From Schistocephalus solidus (lineage: Eukaryota; Platyhelminthes; Cestoda; Diphyllobothriidea; Diphyllobothriidae): 64,000 bases of DNA. Below the pieces are notes generated by a model. The model was not told where the DNA came from and searched no databases. It saw only the letters and a list, made by a program, of their open reading frames with translations. The position numbers and the translations under genes were made by a program. Of the stretch, positions 1 to 15,200 are shown piece by piece (positions within the stretch are counted from its first letter, which is position 1; each line of letters starts with the position of its first letter). The stretch is from NCBI GenBank assembly GCA_017591395.1, contig WEDG01000327.1:146802-210801 (forward strand), in the 5' to 3' direction.

Positions 1-29
1 TATTTAGCAGTAAGTTTTTCATACTTTAG

Positions 30-269
30 ATGCTTCCTGTTCAAATCTGTGCGTACACGGAGTTTGCATCGAACGAAGCCAGTCGCCACTTGTTGGATTT
101 CCTACTTCCCTCATGTCGCTCGCTCCCGCTGTTTGCCTTTGCAATGACGGTTGGCGTGGCGTCTATTGTGATATCCCGACCTGCGGCTCGGCATGCCTTC
201 GAAACGGCCAATGTGTGAACGATGCCTGCGTCTGTAATCGCGGCTGGAACGGTCTCAATTGTAATCTGT
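30..269 (+). CDS. tenm: Teneurin exon 1 of window: EGF-like repeats
   Basis: The exon opens after a pyrimidine-AG and enters in phase 1. It encodes EGF-like cysteine spacing with [13 protein letters not shown] and [13 protein letters not shown], the teneurin EGF style. An insertion of about 15 residues separates the first Cys pairs. It ends in phase 1 before a GTACGT donor; a donor at 261 is also phase 1 but would remove a conserved Cys. Confidence 0.85.
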
Positions 270-3200
270 GTACGTGTGTGAGGCAGCCGCCTCTTTGTGT
301 ATTTTTGTGTAATGCGTAGTTTTATATCTTGATAAGTTTGCAACTGACGAAATTTCTTCATCTTTTGTCCGCTTCCTCTAGATGGTTGTCCGCTTGACTG
401 CAGTGGACAGGGCCAGTGCCTGAGGAACTCTGAGGGGCAGTACTACTGCCACTGCCTATCCAATCGCAAGGGCTCCGCTTGCCAGGTCCCCATTGAAATA
501 TCTTGCAATGATGGACGTGATGACGATCAAGGTATGGGTTTCTATGCCCCTTGGTGCATAAAAATGTGGGAATGTTGTCGGTTTTAAGTATAAACACGAC
601 TATGTTTAAGTGGGCTAATTCTGTCCGTCACGAACGACAAAAGTTAACCTTGTTCCCGGCGTGCAGTGGTGACTTGCGGGATACTTTCTTCACTCTGCAT
701 TCCAACACTCATACGCCCCCCTCCCCCACTCCCCTGATGACAAGATATTGTTGATGGATCGAATTGTTCCGTCAGCTGGTTACCCTCCAATTCACGACTT
801 TCGGTGCATCGTGGTAATTTGAGGTGCATTTGACGGAAACCCAAGCCCACCCACTCCCAATCGGGGGCCGCTGATGTATCAAACCAAAAAGCACTGAATA
901 ACTGCTAAACTAGTGTAGACGTAAACCTGTTAGCAGCGTTAGATCTTACGTTAGGCCTCGCTCGCAGTTTCGCTTGACTAAATCTTGTCATCTGTAGAGG
1001 GTAGACAGAGTGTGACCGACCCTACCAGTCGAAGTTCAAGTGCTCGTCTTACTTCTTCACCTTCTGCAGCGGTACGCAACTTACGGCTACTCCCAATTTC
1101 TGAAGAATAAATGAAGATGGTGCAGCGGAAAACCTCATTGGCCGCAACTGGATGCTAAACCTATCCACACGGCTGCGGTAATGGAATCAGTCTAGAGGCG
1201 GATGAGATGAAGAACTGAACCCGACAACAAGTGTCCCCGCGCCAGATCGTTCGTTTATAGGCCATGCGAAGTGTTCTCCAAGGTCAAATGTGACGCACTT
1301 AGGGAACTCAAGGTCAACCAACAGCTTGACATGGTGGCGTACACCGTTGTGGTGGGCACGACAGGTTACCTTCAGCTGGCCAAGACCTCACTACCGGATT
1401 GTCAGTTTCGTGTCCTATGTGAATGCAATGCCAAAAGATGGATGAAAGCAATAGTTAATGTGACGTAGTTAGCAGTCAGGAAGTCGGATGCAATATGGTT
1501 GATCTACGGTCGCATAGCGAAAGATCAAGGAGCGTTTTTAGTTCGATTTTTCGGCGTCCGCAAGTAAACGTAGCATGAAGATGACCTCACTTTGTTATAC
1601 TTGCGCACTCAAGGGTACTCTTAGTTACAAATGGGCAAAGTACCTGTTTCTGAGTCACTTTTATGACTGCCGATTTCAGTCGCCTTATTTCGTCCACCAA
1701 AGGGGATTCGCGGAGAAGCCAGAAGCGGCAAACCTCCAGTCAAACGGTGTCACGTCGTCTTATGATGTCGGGCCTTCCATCCCCCCACTTGCATTGAACG
1801 GTGTCTGGAAGTTGAGACCAACAACGGGGTGCTCGGAGTGGATAGTTACCTTGTCAATTTCATCAACTACTGCTTCCAGATATGAAACGAGAGACTGAAT
1901 CGTATCGGACCCTAATTTTGCTGCTAGTGGGCGCTCCCATGCGTCAATAACGTCTCAGCTTCCGTCAGCCAATTTCTAACCTTTCCTGAATGTGGAGGAG
2001 GTATGATGCCAAATATGAGGTCTCAGCCCACTCGATGGAACACGGTCATAGCTTCACGTTCGGTGAAGTCGAATGTTGACGAGATATGGGCGCCACGAAT
2101 CGCGAGTTGCTTGAACCACGGTTCTGCGGTGCGTAGTTCATCAGCAAACGCAAAGACCTATGCCCACTCTAGTTAGCTCTGAACCTGTTTGGGCAGAGTC
2201 CTCGGACGCGTGGGGGCATGTGAGTGATCAATGCTTCAAATACGGGTGTTTGTAACTGGCTGTCCGAGCACTTATCAAACCACTGACTATCACTAAGGGT
2301 AAGGGCGCGGCGTTTGACGATTCGAGTACTGTGAACGAGGACCCACTTATCACACTAAGTGTGACCGCCTGCGATTAATGCGGGATCTGCCATGTTGGCT
2401 AGGTGTGTGTTGACGCAGTAACTGTATCCTCTAAATTATGCAGCGCCATCAGTTGTGGTGTCTTATGTCAGATCGCATGTTGAACCTCAGGTAAGTAGCA
2501 ATTCTTATTCCAATTAGCGAGTCTATTCAGAAAACATTATGTTCAACGCGGATAGGTGTGTGATCCAAGCGTTTTCTTAATTCCCTCCCTCCTGTTATCA
2601 TCAAACTGAGTGTAATAATCTTCGACTCTTGTTGCTATCATCGTACGTTTTTTGATGGGAGGGCGATTTGCAGCTCTAGTTAACGGACTGAGCATCCATT
2701 TTTTTCATTTGCTGCCGATATGTCTGGTGACAATGTAAACAGCGATTATGGCAGTAGTATGACTTTATTGTTACTGTTATGACAAACATTTTTTTCTGGA
2801 ATCATCTCGTAGATGGTCTTATCGATTGTCTGGATCCAGACTGCTGTGGCACTCCGCACTGCGAAAAGCTGACGCGGGTACGTGGAAATCAGCAAGCTGC
2901 CGAGGACGCTCGTGAAAGCTGTGCCCATAGTAACGACCTCAGCGGCCTCATTTTAAGCACCAAAGTCGCCCCGCCTGGGAGTAGTTTTTACGAACAGTTG
3001 GAATTCCTCATGCTTCGAGACGTTACAACTGACAAGGCTAATCCACGGTAAGACACCATCCTCCATGACTGCTTAGTTCCTCTTACCTTTTTCCCATCTG
3101 CAAGCCAATTTTTCAATTATTTTTCCTTTAGGCGTGTTTCGGTGGTTCGCGGTGTGGTCCGTCAGTGGGACGGCACTCCATTCTGGGGCTGTAGGATCTT

Positions 3201-6200
3201 CGATCGATTGAACCTTGTGGTGGGCTCCACTCTCACTGACAAAAATGGAAGGTACATTTTGGCCTCTAACGTTTATTCTGTTCTAGCAAATGTATTATAA
3301 ACGTAAATCACAAGGCTGGCCGCAACTTGACGTTACTGGGGCAAGGAGACGTCGCGAGGGGTAAGCCTAGAAACCCACGGCGGGGGAGTGGTCAATCACT
3401 GCCGCGCAGTTTTGACCGCACTTTCGTGACCTTGAACGCCCGCTTGTCACGCGCATGTCACTCGATGCCCAGTACTCGGGACTGACACGTTGAAGTGCAG
3501 AGTGGACTTCTTATATTTAACCAACACTCCCTCTGTCGATGCTTGGCTCCCTCTACACCCGCGCGCTTTGGAGTGTGCAACCGTACCGCGGCCATGGCTT
3601 GTTTATAAGATATCATAAAGGCTGAAGCTTTTACTGCTGTTTCCTTATCTGCCGATGGCATTTTGTACGTGCTTGAAGGCAGACACATTTGTGGATCCGC
3701 CCACCGACAACACTCTTTGGTGAAAACTTAAGAGGAACGAAGGAGTCATTGCTTTCTGGCGTATCTCAACGTTATGTTACCCCTGGCAGAAGCCACCAAT
3801 TTTAAGAAAGGTTTCCCAGCACCGGTTAAACTCTACTCGACTCAAACACGATCTCCACTGTAGCTTTACATGCCAAAGTTAGTCAAACAGATGAGTGACG
3901 CGCTTTAGGCGCATTCTTTCGTTCGCGTCAGCCACTGCATTGTATCACATTTGTAGATTTTACTCAGACTGAGGCAATATGAGAAAGGGGGGACAGAATA
4001 AGATCGATCCATCCGGTGCTTAATTTTCTTACTATAAACAAAATAGTGATTTTAAAATATCAAGACGGCCCATTAAAGGTGACAGTTGATATTACGGCTT
4101 CCGTGACAACTCCATTGAGTACTGCGAGACCCCATTTATACTCTGGCTCGTGCGCGTCTAGAGAGTAACACGTACGTGGCAATCGTAGACCAGTGCGTCT
4201 GCATCCATCTCTCTTTGCTTTGACCTTCCAGTGTAAGACGATGGGTGTGGGCAGAGAAAGTGAGATGGACGCCACATTGCCGTGACAGTGTGACCGTCTT
4301 TTATAACGATATCTATCGTGTGCCTCACACCATGGTGGGCGCAGCGATAGTGTCTTGCGCGTGAATTACTTCATTGACAGTAGACTTGTGCTGCATCTAC
4401 CGCACCCTCTATCCCCCTCCCCCCGAGCCAGGTATCATGACAAAGTCAAGAAGACCGGGGGTGTCATTGGACGCCGTGGCTGACAGAGCTAAACAGCTCA
4501 TCTATGCTTACCACGCGCAATGGACAAGGATTTCGCGCAAATAGGAAACGGATGTTTTGGATCTCAATTGGGTGGAAACGCGGTATAAGCTGCATTAAGA
4601 AGTTGACCTTGCAGCCTGAGCCGCCGTTCTGAGTGGATGATCAAGGTATCCCGTCAGTTGCAGCAATTCAAGCCACTCTTTTTAGCGTGATAGATTCTGG
4701 CGCGTCAGCTTTTTATAGGGAGGAATATGTGCTGAGAGTGGACCTCACTCTCTCATTCCTCTCCCCACATCAGTCAATTGCTTCAGCCGTTCTACCAACT
4801 GATGCTGAGATCGGGCGCAGTAGCTCAAAGAGCTTAGCAGCTCGTCTACGCGTGCCACAAAGGACATGGTCCGCACGCAGCACACCAGGTTTTCACACTA
4901 TGGAAGGTGAGCTGCTCTGATCTCATTTGCGTTAGTTTAAGGGGGGTCACAAGGAGAAGGAGCCAGGGCACACGTTTCTCACTTATGCGAGAGGCGCTGA
5001 TTCCGTGCCTGTGGTGGCTGATGTGAGACGGGTACACGTGCTTCTGAGGAGGGGTATGGTGGTGTGGTTTGGCCGGGGGTGTTTTCCTGCAGGTTTCCAT
5101 GCATCCGCGCACGGTTTAGTAGGCCCATTTAATCACCAGTACGGGCAGTTGAGCCGAAAAAGATAGGCGTATGTTAGTTCTCCTGAAACTGGGTCCCCAG
5201 TCTGTGTGATAGATTCGCAAATGACCATGCAGACCTAGGCGTGATGTTCATGTGCTGTGGCATTATTGTCAGGATTGGCCGAGAGCCGATTGATTAGATT
5301 ACGATTGTGGTGCTCCTAGTGTTCGGCGCACTGGCGGAGGAAGAGTTGTAGGCTGTTCAAGGCGGGCTTGGCGTGTCTCCACTACTATAGCATAGTTTGC
5401 ACACTAATCTTCCTTATGTCCTCTCTAAACATAGCTGGTGCTCGTCGCTTGCCTATTTATTTGGATTTTTTCAAATTTGACTTTACCGGTAATTAAAAAT
5501 TCAAGTGCCCGCTTGCCTTATTCCAATGTTTGTGTCCACGCATTCTTCTAGGTTTGAGCTCGTCGTCGAAGGTGGCTACCTCGTTCACCTGGAATTCGTG
5601 CGTCACCCAACCAGCCGGTTTACAGCCCAGCTAGACTTATACGTACCCGTGAATCAGATTGTCAACGTGGGCGACTTCTACTTAATAGATAGACTGTTTG
5701 ACTCCACTCATCGGATGCCAGCAGCACGTTTCCAGGGCGCAGTGGTCGGTGTGGGCGGAGCGTTGCCAGCATCGCCCGTGTTTGCTGATCTCTGGATCGC
5801 GGGTCTCCATCCCGGTTCGTCCTCCCTCTCACGCGAATCTGCCGCTTCCGCCATCGCCAGCCCGGGGTCACCTTCATCCCCTAGGGGGGCCTGCCCGGAT
5901 GATGTTCATGACACCAGTCTAGTCGGTGGACCATCCCTCGTGACTTCAGGTTCGACTGGTGATTTCCGCATCTGCCTCGATGCAACCGAATCGGTTTGTG
6001 TGGATCAAGGCGTGCTAATGCATCGCATCGCATTGAAGGTTAATTTACTGTCTAACATTAAACCAATAATTTCCTCGTTTCCGGCTCTCCGTTTATGACC
6101 AGAGAAGGTATTTCGTGAATTAAATGTTTCCTGGCTTTCTGTCAGACAGAAGCTTATCAATTAGTGAAATATCGCGCGGATCATGCCGTTCATTACAGAA

Positions 6201-9200
6201 CAGAGCTTCTTTGAGATAAATTTTACACAGCAGGTCAATACTGCTTGAGTGTGGTCGGGAAGCTGGAACGAACTGTCAAGATGTTTGCTGTCAAATTGAA
6301 GCTACAAAAGTTTTCAAGTGTTGAAGTTGTCAAAACGTTATGAGGTACATGTGGTTCTAGTAGGGCAGCCATCTTCCGAAAACATCGATTAAGTTTACCA
6401 ATTCATCCGTGAGATTGCTCTTCTAGCATGAACAGTATGCACCGGTATTACCGAAACGCCGTCTGAAATCTATACGCTTACCTTAAAACACAGAGAGCAA
6501 TTTCGTTTTTTTATGTTGCCCAACCCTATACATAACCCCAAGTCAATTAAGATAGGGTAGAATGCTTACCTTTACTTGCGAATAGTTCCAGACACCTATT
6601 TAAATCGAGCGTTTTTATTTATTGTAGATGCTCTTGTATATATTTCGTAAAATTGATTTATATGTCATTTTAGTTGTCCAGGTGATTAAAAACTCCACCT
6701 AGATATCTTATACTTGAAAGAAGGTGCAATTCCGTTTCTTTGGTTGCATGTTCATACCTAGGAATTCTATCTGCGTTGTCCCTTGTTGTTATTATTTCCA
6801 AACGCTTTGCTAGGCATTTTCTTCGGTATGAAATGGACCACCTGTTATAATCCCAGCCTTTGGTTCTGCCGTATGGGGTGTGTGAATGGGACCAACGACT
6901 GAGATTTCAACAGGTGGTCCAGTCACCTACAGTCACCCGAAACGAATAACGGGTGGTAGTAATTTACGTGTGTAATCTTTTCCAAAAAGCCATGTGTACT
7001 GTAGTAAATAACTGTATTATTAATCAGTTGTGTCAAAAATAAAGGGTCGACGGCCCTTCAGACGGGACATTAGCTAGCAGGGACTGAATACTTTGTGAGG
7101 GATAATATTAAACAAAAATTACATACATTACCACGTTAGTCCAAAATTTTGAATAAACATAACTTCATAAATAAAGAATAAAGAAAATGAAATTTTTGCC
7201 TACTTCGGGGGAAATACTGGCGAAAATTTGACGAGCAATGCAAAAAAACAACCTTAGTCGAGATTTTCTTAAGGTGTAATTTACTTCATTCCTTGGGAAG
7301 ACGCTCCTTTGCCAGTCAGCCATCTAACTTGCCACCTCATAGGGACATTTTTTCAAATTGAAGGCAGAGAGTTTAGTAAAGGTTATACGAACTGCATCGC
7401 CGTAGGCCCGTCTGTTCGCCGACATTTCGCTTCAACCTTTGACTACGGAGGACTGCAGGACTTTCTCCTCGTCTGACCTAGGCGTGGGCTATGTTCGCAG
7501 CGACTTGGGTAGTGGGCGTGCCCTAGCCACCAAAGTGTGGATAGCGGCCTAGGACAGAATATACCAGAACTCAAGACTTATTTTTTACAGAACCTATCCC
7601 TAGAGTTTCTTTCCTGTCAGCTGCCTTCATAGGCGTGTGTTGTATTACCCGAAGGGGGTTGATAGGTTTAAGCGGTGCATGAATCTCAGCGGTTGTCGGG
7701 ACGCATCCGTCCGAACTGATGTCTGTCAGGTCAGCACGTCTGGGATGAGATCACCATGCTCTCTAACAGGAGCCTTCGTGATGGAAGCTAGTGCTATCGA
7801 TTTGTTCGAGCTGCGAAGCGAAGACAGTGCAGTTTAGTTGTATTGGGAGAAATTGGGCGGTTTAATGATGGTTTTGGAGGTATGATTCAAAACCCTCGTA
7901 AGTGGTCGCATAGCGACAAACTTTCATCAATAAAAAACCATTGTCATTAAGGGCAAGTCAAAGTTGGTGCTAATTTTTGGAATTTTCCCTAGGTTCAGCT
8001 CAGTTCAGTTCACTCAGAGTATCCTTCACCTCTCCACCGTTAGTACTAGCCGCAGCCATATCGTTGGTATACCTTTTGTGGTTTTTTATGGATGAATTTG
8101 ACTGAGACTTCTTCTCATAGCTGAACCCTAAGAATGTCGACTGGCATTGGACCGAGTGGACTTCCCATTGCTACTTCCTATGTAGGGATGGCTACTGAAC
8201 AGGAACTGACCAATTTTGGGGCTCGTATAGTATTTCAGGTGATTGACGACTTTTGAGCAGATGAGCGCATACTAAGCTTATTGTTTCACCAACTAGTACG
8301 TTTGTAGCCAATTGTTTAATTATAAAATAATTATTTGTTAAGGATTTGTGGTGTGCTGCCGTGGCAGGAATCGGGAATAGGAGCGCACCCCTTCCCGGAG
8401 TATGGATTGCATTGCGCTTCTTTCCAGGAAGGATGCCTGTTCCCATTTCTTATTTCTAACAGTAATCTTAAACTTTGGCCTAAACTGAGTTCTGATAATA
8501 ACCTTAACCATAAGAATAATTTTGCTGGAATTTGGCGGACAGTCATACTGTATTATGGTCGTTCCTATTCCCGTGTCCAGTCGCGGCGTGGCATGTAAGA
8601 AATCTTAAAAAACTTAAAATCTTAAAAAAACTAATCTTAAAAAACTATTCTGCTGAAGGAACTGTTAAGTCCTTCGGTTTCCTATTATGGGGAACACTTG
8701 AGTCACTCAAGAACTGTCGTCTTTACCGCTAAGAAGTCCGGTAAACTTGCTTTAACAAGTCCGACGGCTCTGAACCGAAAGTGTTATTCTTTAGTGCTAC
8801 AACTGCATCAGGAGCTGCTTATGGGTTGTTTATCGTTTTAGACATTAATGAACCTATCTCCTCTCTGACCTTCTGGTTATCTTGGTCATTTGTAAAGAGC
8901 AAGGCACTGATTCCTTAGGTTATAGTAATGGCCTGCCTACTTCCGCGTCATAAGATTTTCCTGCCCCCCTGCACCTGATCGCTCATCACTGCAAACTTTT
9001 TTTGAAGCCGGTTGCTGTCTGCTGTCGTGGTACTTGTTTTTGGGTCTGTGTCACGTCCGCCTCATACCTGTTCCGTTACCTGGCCGCGGACTCTGCCCAT
9101 TTCCATTAGCTTTGTGCGGGCTATATCAGTGCCTCACAATTAGTGCTCTTTTCTAAATAACTATCCCTCTCCCGTCTAGCCCTCGAATTTGCATCTCACG

Positions 9201-12200
9201 TACACGTCAAATCACGCAGATCACAAATCTGTGTCTCCTCTGCTCATCGGCCTTCTCACGGCCGACCGACCACCACCGGAAGATCTAGCAGAGGTGCACC
9301 TTCTAATCGACGTTGGTGGCCTGCGCAAATTCTGGCGATTCGAACCCTCTCGCGGTCTGCAATACACATTCTTATGGAACCGGACGGACGGCTACAATCG
9401 CTCAGTCTATGGAAATATTCCGGTCAAGGGTAAGACATCCTTACTATTGACTCCATAGGGAAGGCTTATGGGCTGTTTTCCTTGTTTTCCGTCATCAGAA
9501 GAGAAGATAAATTCTGATTTAACGTTCGTTTGTATTATTTGAATTCTATCTATGAGAAACCAACAACAATTACAATTCCTGTTTTTTTTATTATGTCGAC
9601 TTGATACTTCCTCTCACATTCATTGACCGTTGGCCTAGTTTTTCATTATCTTTTATCTCAACCTCCATATGCTCTGACCGTCGGCTTTTATTTTCTTGCT
9701 CTCCAGTGTCGGCCGGCTATCTCTATACTGGTTGCCCTACCGTATTTTGGGAAAAGAAGGTAGTTCAACTCAAGGGTCACGATATCGTCAATCCGGACTT
9801 GGCGAACTGGAACCTGGATGCCCGTCACGTATACTCTCCTACTCAGAACATTGTTTACCTGTAAGTTACTATGCGCCTGTGTAGTCTTTAAATTTTCTCC
9901 GGATCGAAAGCTCTGTGGGAAGAGGAATTATTAAAAGACTGGAAAACATTATTCCAGTCTTAGGAAATTCCCACCGACCCCATGGCCCGTTTCCTATCAA
10001 TTTTCATCGCATGCTTTTAGTATGAGACCAGTGAATCAGGCCTTGAATCGTAAAAGAGATACTGCATTTCCTGTTAACTGTAATGAATGCAACTTGCTTT
10101 GAGGCCTCATTTTATCTGTTTACAGTGGAGATGGACACCGGATAGAGGATTCCACCGAGAGTCTGGTGGTCAATATTCTGTTTGGCAAGCCGAATGTTCG
10201 GCGCTCCCCAGACCAATGTGCTTCCTGTGGAGGAAAGGCGTTGGGAAATCCAGTTTTCCATCTCTCCGCTCTTGCGACAGATGAAACGGGTAGGCTGCTT
10301 GTCGGCGATGGGCACTTTTTGCGTACTCTTCAACCCGCTGACTACCCCGATGACAGCAAGTATGTTCGAAGTGCCCCTCCCCCACCATTTAAGCCTCTAC
10401 ATTATTGATTCCTATGGTATTTCTACAAATGCTTTTATCCCCTCTTCAAGTTCACCCGTCTCCGCACGTGATTCAGTCTTTAATCATCCACAATCTGACG
10501 ATGCCGGTAACCCAACGAATGCTGGTTGGACTGTCTCTGATGTGCGCGTAATGCCTTTTGCGGTGTCCGGTGTTGATTCTGAGGAGAAGCTGCTGACCGA
10601 CTACTTTATCGCTCGCCATCCAATCAGCGTCGAGGACAGAGAGGCCCTTTCCCGGGGTGGAATCGGCGCTGGCAGAGCGGGTCTGTTTGTATCAGACGCG
10701 CGAAATAAGGCTATCTGGTGGATCAGTCTCATCCGCCGAGACTTTCACCAGATGTTTATTGGTGAACAGTGCCCACCCAACGATACATTTCCCGACTGCT
10801 TTCGTATGCAGTTGACTCATCCAAAGGGCCTGGTTGTGACATTTAACGTAAGCTTACTAATTTTGGGTGGCTTTCGCTTTTGAGGTTTCTTCGGTCTGTC
10901 ATGTACATGGAGCTAATTTTTCCGAGCTCTAACTGTACTTTCAAGTTGTGGTTATTATTGTAGGAGGACCTCTTCTTCCTTGATGACAAACGCTTGTGGC
11001 GGCACCCCCTACGACGATCCCCAACTCCTCCAGATTCTCAAAAGCAATCGCGCATTCGCGTGGAGCATGTTATCGGCCAGATGGGCGAAACTACCGGTCC
11101 CCTACCCTGTGGTCGATCGCTACATGCATCAAAGGTGCAGCTTTTAGCTCCTACTGCACTCGCTTATAATCCGATCGAAGACTCCGTATATTACGTCGAT
11201 GAAAAACGCGTAAGCCCTTCACTATGCTTTGGCCTACTCATGGACGACTGCGTTTAGTACTTAGCTCATCACCAAAATATCTTCTGTGCTGCAGGTTTTT
11301 CGGTTAGACCTCGCCAGTCGAATGGTCTCTCTAGCCGCCGGTCGCCTTCCAGGTTGTCCTACAACGCAACGCGGGGGTCAGCCTACCTCTCTACCACCGC
11401 TCGCAGTCGACTTCGAGTTCTCAGAGATTCGAAGCATTGCCTTCTCGGTGCATGGCGAACTCTTAATTGCCGAATCCGAAGTACTCTGGATCCGGAGAAG
11501 CGATGACCGGCTGTATCTCTTTGCAGGCGCCCGAACCAGTACCCCTTGGAATTCGGGCTTGCAGTCTAGTCTGCATCGCATCCTCAAAGCTCCCACTCCA
11601 GCCCGTTTGCCATTCGACCAGTTGACACCATCGCCGCCCTCAACACCCGCACGAGATTTCCGCTTTTCTAACATCACCTTTATCGCTGTGGGCATCTTTA
11701 ACGATGTCTATGTCGCTGATGGCGGTCATAATGTGGTGGTCTCTATCTACTCGGAACCGCAACGAACCTCCGTCAATGAAGTGTCTGCAAATTACCTCTA
11801 CAAGATATCCTCTCCAAACCCTACTCGGGAGGAATACCTATTCAATCAACATGGCCAACTGAAGTATTTGGTGGACACCCTTACGCAACATCCTGTCTAC
11901 ACCTTTGCCTATAAGGCTTCGCTTGCGAATGGCTGGTTGGCAAGCGTTCGGTGGGGATCAGGAGGCGGTTTGTTGACACTCGAACGAGATAACCGAGGTC
12001 TACCACAGTTTCTCACACTGGATTCTGGTAAGTTAAAGGGGTTCTGTGGAAGGATCCATCCGAAGTTCAAAAGGTTCAAAAAGGGCCCATGGTGCCCTTA
12101 TGCTTTCGTTTCCAATTCCGAAGATCTCTTAGAACTCAAACTGAAATTGCAAATGTCTCCTTTTGACTCCGCGGTAATTATGCCATCGGGTTTTAAGTCA

Positions 12201-15200
12201 TGTCGCTTTAAAACCCTGGATTGAGCCAACACAATTGCCACTTGACGGAACACGGCCTGGTCAGGCTTTGTACTTGACCTTGTACATCAACTGGGTTTTG
12301 ACGGATGAGGAGGGGGGGACTGTGATCGATGCTGCATAAGCCCCCCTCACTACGCTCCAATTCGCGAGCAGATCACCAAGATTTCCACAGAATAGCGATA
12401 GCTTTCGTAAAGACCTCTTGGCTTCGATTTACCACTTCTGTAATTACTCAAGGTACTCAACGCCCTTCCTCCAACGCCAAAAAACAGTGGTGGGGAGAGG
12501 GGCTTAACTGTAAACCGAGCTTTTTATACCTTCCAGAGCCATGTGTACGTCCTCAGGTGCCAGTAGTACTCATATATTTTTCTACCGTTTGTAACCATTA
12601 GTCAATCTTGCGTGAAAAGGAAAGTTGGGCTACACAACTGTTCTTTGTATCCGACTAGAGGAAATGTAGGATCGCATTGTCCTCCCGGATTAAATCTCCA
12701 TGCGTATACCTTAAGTAGGAATGTTTTCCAAGTTGCAGTCGTCGTATTTTGTTTTGACGGCGGCCTCTTTGCCACCGCTACTGGTTTGGATTACGATTTG
12801 TTTCCCTACTGCTCCCCTCAGGTGGCACATACAATATGAGCTTTGCAGCGGACAAAAGAATCGACCGTATAACAGACCCCTTTGGAGCCGTACACCGGTA
12901 TGAGTCATCACCCAACGGCTTCCTCTCGAAGCTCTGGACTCCGTCAAGTGCCTTGCCCTTTCTCTTTGCCTACTCACCAACTTCCGGATTGGTGGACAAC
13001 ATCGCAACACCATCAGGCCTGCTTGCCAGCGTTCATATATTGGCCGGACATGCTGAAAGTGTGACGCCGAGGGCAGGGAGTGCCTCATCTTCCGCCTCTC
13101 CCGTCATCTACAAAAATGGTAATTGGCTGCATTTTCTTCATAGTTTTGGTATTATTGTTGCCTCGTCGTCGCTTGGGCTTTATAGTTGTCTGACCTATCT
13201 GTATTTCGATCTGATCCAGCTTTCGGCACATACTCCATCCAATCCTCTGAGGATGCGACTCATATCACTTATGATGAGGGCGTGCAGAAGGTTATGTTTG
13301 ATAGAATCACCGCTCCATCTCTTGAGGACCATGTATCCTGGCAACTCAATCGGCGTATTCGGGTTCTCGTCGTGCCCAGCAAGTTGGCCCGCAATGGCGG
13401 TGACCTTAGCAGAACCGCTCTAGGGTCCGGTAAGAGCAACAGTGACGCCAACTCCTCAGAGCCTCTTCAGCAGTATATTGAAAATACGTGAGTTTTCTCT
13501 CCTTTCTGTGCTCCCACGTCTATTTTTGCCAAAAGGGGCTCCGACATATAGTCGCTTTGCCCGCCTCCACTGCCATCACTGCTCCCGCACATTCACATAC
13601 CGCATGAGCCTATTAGTTCACATGCGGCTCCACGATAACCTGCGGTAAACCACAGTAAGCCATACCACGTCAACGCCCAGCACCACCAATACATGCACAG
13701 CACCCTCGCCATCACCAGGTACCTGAGAATATCACGGTCTCCTAGAAACCGTGGCTTGAAGGGCTGTCAATCTGACTCTTACACCAGACCACACCGTCGG
13801 CCCAATGTGGGCTGCGCGTTGAATGGCTGACCATTTGATTGGGAGTCAGATGGCGATGGCTGCTCCTTATCCCCTGGTTTAGTGAATCCTGGTGTGTGCG
13901 TTATCGGGACCCGGTCGTGCTGTGGCGCGCGAAGGCGGGTACGCCGACCCGTCAGCCAATGTGCCCACTCCCGCATCAGACAACTGACGGGGGCGGATGG
14001 TGGTCTGATTGTGCGGGTGGGGAGATAGTGTGATCGACGGATCAGCACATTTTCCTCACTAAAAACAACCTGACGCGCTTGAAACTACTACGGTGCGCTA
14101 AAAGCCGTGGCTTGGAAGGTTGCCAAATGACGCGATAACTCGGACCACGTGGTCAGTACCGAGTGTGTTTTGTGTGGATTGGCTGACTGGTGGACAGCAA
14201 GAACCACCGTACCACATCGCTGGTTCGTGGACCAAGCGAAGTGCTTCCCAGGGTCCGACGTGTTGCACTCCGGGAACCCAAGGTCTACAAATATTTCGTC
14301 GTCGTCCGCAGTGAACGGGCCATTCTACCCTCGCATTAGACTGGACAGTCTGCCTTTAGATAACCGAGACCTTACCGGACGAACGCTACTTTCATGCGTG
14401 AAAACTGTGACACGCGAAGTCCATGTCACGTTATTCGCAGCGGAAACGTCGGATGCAATATGGTCGATCGATCGGAACATGGTGAGAGAAAAATAACCTG
14501 ACTTGAACCGAGTCTATGGCCTTCCCGAGGTGCCTATCGTATAACTCGGCGGGGGCTGAAAAAGCTACCGCATTGACAAAACCCAAGCCAGTGGTTAGTT
14601 TAATACGGGAATTGTGGTAAATTGGGCTTTTGGGGGTGGGAAAAATGGTACTTAGACGGAAAATGTGGAGATAAAAATAAGGAAGATCGTACATATGACG
14701 AAGGTCGTTTAGTTCAGTTTACGAAGCAGCGCGCAATTTGAAAAACGGCATATCGTAGCAAACGTGTCGCAAAATGTCTAGCGAATCGCTGGTGACCGCT
14801 AAATGACTAAGTTCTCGAAGCTGTAACGAATTGGCAATGGTTATTATTGCTGATTTTTTTATTTCCACAGGAATTAATCACTAACCTAGCGTAAATCAGT
14901 CTATTTAAAAGTGTATAGGCGTAGACGGAAAGTTTATATGAATATTTGGACCTACTTCTCTCAGCCACAGCGAGATAACCGCTTAATGTTCATTAAACTA
15001 TCAACAGGCAGCCAGTAGTCTATTTAGGGGTTACAGGGGGAACCTCTGAATTGTTACTATTATTATTATTTTTATTTTTAATAATAATTGATTTTTTGAA
15101 TTGTTGAATAGCTAACCACCGGTTATTCGAACTTTACCCCAACCCCTTACCTCCTAGTTTCGAAACCTAGCCGAAACGGAAGCACCAGCATCCTATAACC

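Noticed and set aside
8192..8732. Cluster of overlapping short frames on both strands
   Set aside because: No splice context, no similarity, overlapping in several frames.
12711..13088. 125-codon - strand frame over exon 12
   Set aside because: Shadow of a teneurin exon with clear + strand similarity.
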